DNA of 7,747 bases from Holophagaceae bacterium (lineage in GTDB: Bacteria > Acidobacteriota > Holophagae > Holophagales > Holophagaceae): assembly GCA_003158505.1 (NCBI GenBank), contig PMJK01000158.1, positions 1-7,747 on the forward strand, given 5' to 3'. The notes beneath the pieces are model-generated. The model was not told the DNA's origin. It made no database searches and saw only the letters and a program-made list of their open reading frames with translations. Both the position numbers and the translations under genes were made by a program. Shown in pieces: positions 7,066 through 7,747 of the stretch (within the stretch, counting starts at the first letter, position 1; every line of letters begins with the position of its first letter).

Positions 7066-7747
7066 GGGCTGCCTGGCTGGACGATTGGCAAGCCCCCTGG
7101 GGGCTCGACCGCGGGCGACGATGGGGCGATACATCCTGGGCCCTTGCGGCCATCTCCCAGGCATGGCTGCTGGGCGGGAGGGAGGGTCGCTGGCCACGGT
7201 TGGAGCAGGAGGCTCGCCGGCCGCTGGGCCCCAAGGTCTTGGCCGCACCCGCCGACTTCGGGCCCTGCCCCGATCCAGGCTGGATTGCGCGCCTGCGGCA
7301 CGGCAGCGGGGAGGTACCCGCCGGACATCGGGGCGCACGGGAGGATGAACTCCTGACCTGGGCCTGGGAGGCCCTGCTGGCGGGAGACGGGACTCCCTGG
7401 ATGGCGGCGGGTTCGGTCCTCTTGGACCTGCCCCAGCGCCTGAGGTGGATCCCTATCCTCGGTGCCGTGGATGCTGAGGGCACCCTGCACCTTCCCCCCT
7501 TCCTGGATCTGATCCCGGCCGAGTGGCATGCCCTTCCGCCAGGATGGTGGGAAATACTCCTGAAGAGCCAGGATGCGGCAGGCCGACTGCTTCCGGAAGG
7601 GCCCATGGATCCCAGCCTTCCCTGGCCTGCGATCCAGCGCCATGCGGAGGCTCTGATCATGGCCTCCCTGCCGGAGGATCTGGTTTCCCACCGGGCGTCC
7701 CCTTGGCTGCACGAATCATCGGGCGGAAGCTGGATGATGGATCCGAG
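7059..7747 (+). CDS. Unrecognised Trp-rich protein, coupled to aroA (3' end outside window)
   Basis: The frame opens with ATG at 7059, overlaps the aroA stop by 7 bases and stays open for 229 codons to the window edge, so the C-terminus is missing. Codons end mostly in G or C like those of the neighbours, which supports real coding. It has about 18 tryptophans in 229 residues, several in regular early spacing (6, 10, 14, 22, 27, 36, 45), and is also rich in Pro, Leu and Gly. No signal peptide or membrane segment is seen; the start is MLRAAWLDDW. Later stretches include 'RWIPILGAVDAEGTLHLPPF' (130-149) and 'PPGWWEILL' (160-168). I do not recognise the family and assign no function. The overlap suggests expression with aroA, but such overlaps are common in compact genomes and do not prove a shared pathway. 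Confidence 0.7.
   Translation, partial: MLRAAWLDDWQAPWGLDRGRRWGDTSWALAAISQAWLLGGREGRWPRLEQEARRPLGPKVLAAPADFGPCPDPGWIARLRHGSGEVPAGHRGAREDELLTWAWEALLAGDGTPWMAAGSVLLDLPQRLRWIPILGAVDAEGTLHLPPFLDLIPAEWHALPPGWWEILLKSQDAAGRLLPEGPMDPSLPWPAIQRHAEALIMASLPEDLVSHRASPWLHESSGGSWMMDP

Noticed and set aside
6384..7712. A 442-codon open frame on the minus strand
   Set aside because: It lies opposite aroA, whose catalytic motifs are unmistakable, and opposite the following ORF. Its translation is a low-complexity mix rich in Arg, Pro, Gly and Ser, typical of an antisense shadow in GC-rich DNA.

Overview
The window is a compact, one-directional stretch of chromosome from a GC-rich bacterium. Six genes, all on the + strand, fill almost all of it. 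Gaps between genes are 42, 1, 13 and 42 bases, and the last pair overlaps by 7 bases. I see no RNA genes, insertion sequences, CRISPR arrays, convincing terminators or large non-coding regions. Signal peptides, periplasmic-type repeat domains and PEGA domains suggest a Gram-negative (diderm) host. The overall style (HEAT, TPR and PEGA proteins, codons ending in G or C) would fit an Acidobacteriota of the Holophaga/Geothrix kind. That is an inference from style only; no marker gene here proves it.

Region 1 (2-1801) is the 3' part of a cytoplasmic HEAT-repeat protein that ends in a receiver-like domain. The phospho-accepting aspartate position of that domain appears to hold glutamate. Region 2 (1844-5751) is a tight three-gene block for envelope proteins: a secreted TPR plus beta-propeller protein, a secreted PEGA/PDZ-like/TPR protein, and a small protein with one membrane segment. 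Spacing of 1 and 13 bases implies co-transcription and translational coupling. None of the three is a protein I can name; together they look like an uncharacterised envelope scaffold or assembly module. Region 3 (5794-end) holds aroA, the shikimate-pathway EPSP synthase with nearly all of its catalytic residues in place. It is followed with a 7-base overlap by an unrecognised, very tryptophan-rich ORF that runs off the window edge.

The clearest function is aroA. The most interesting parts are the envelope block, the HEAT/pseudo-receiver fusion and the Trp-rich ORF coupled to aroA. The lack of any visible terminator between the blocks suggests that transcription may run through the whole window, but a functional link between the envelope genes and aroA is not shown by the sequence.
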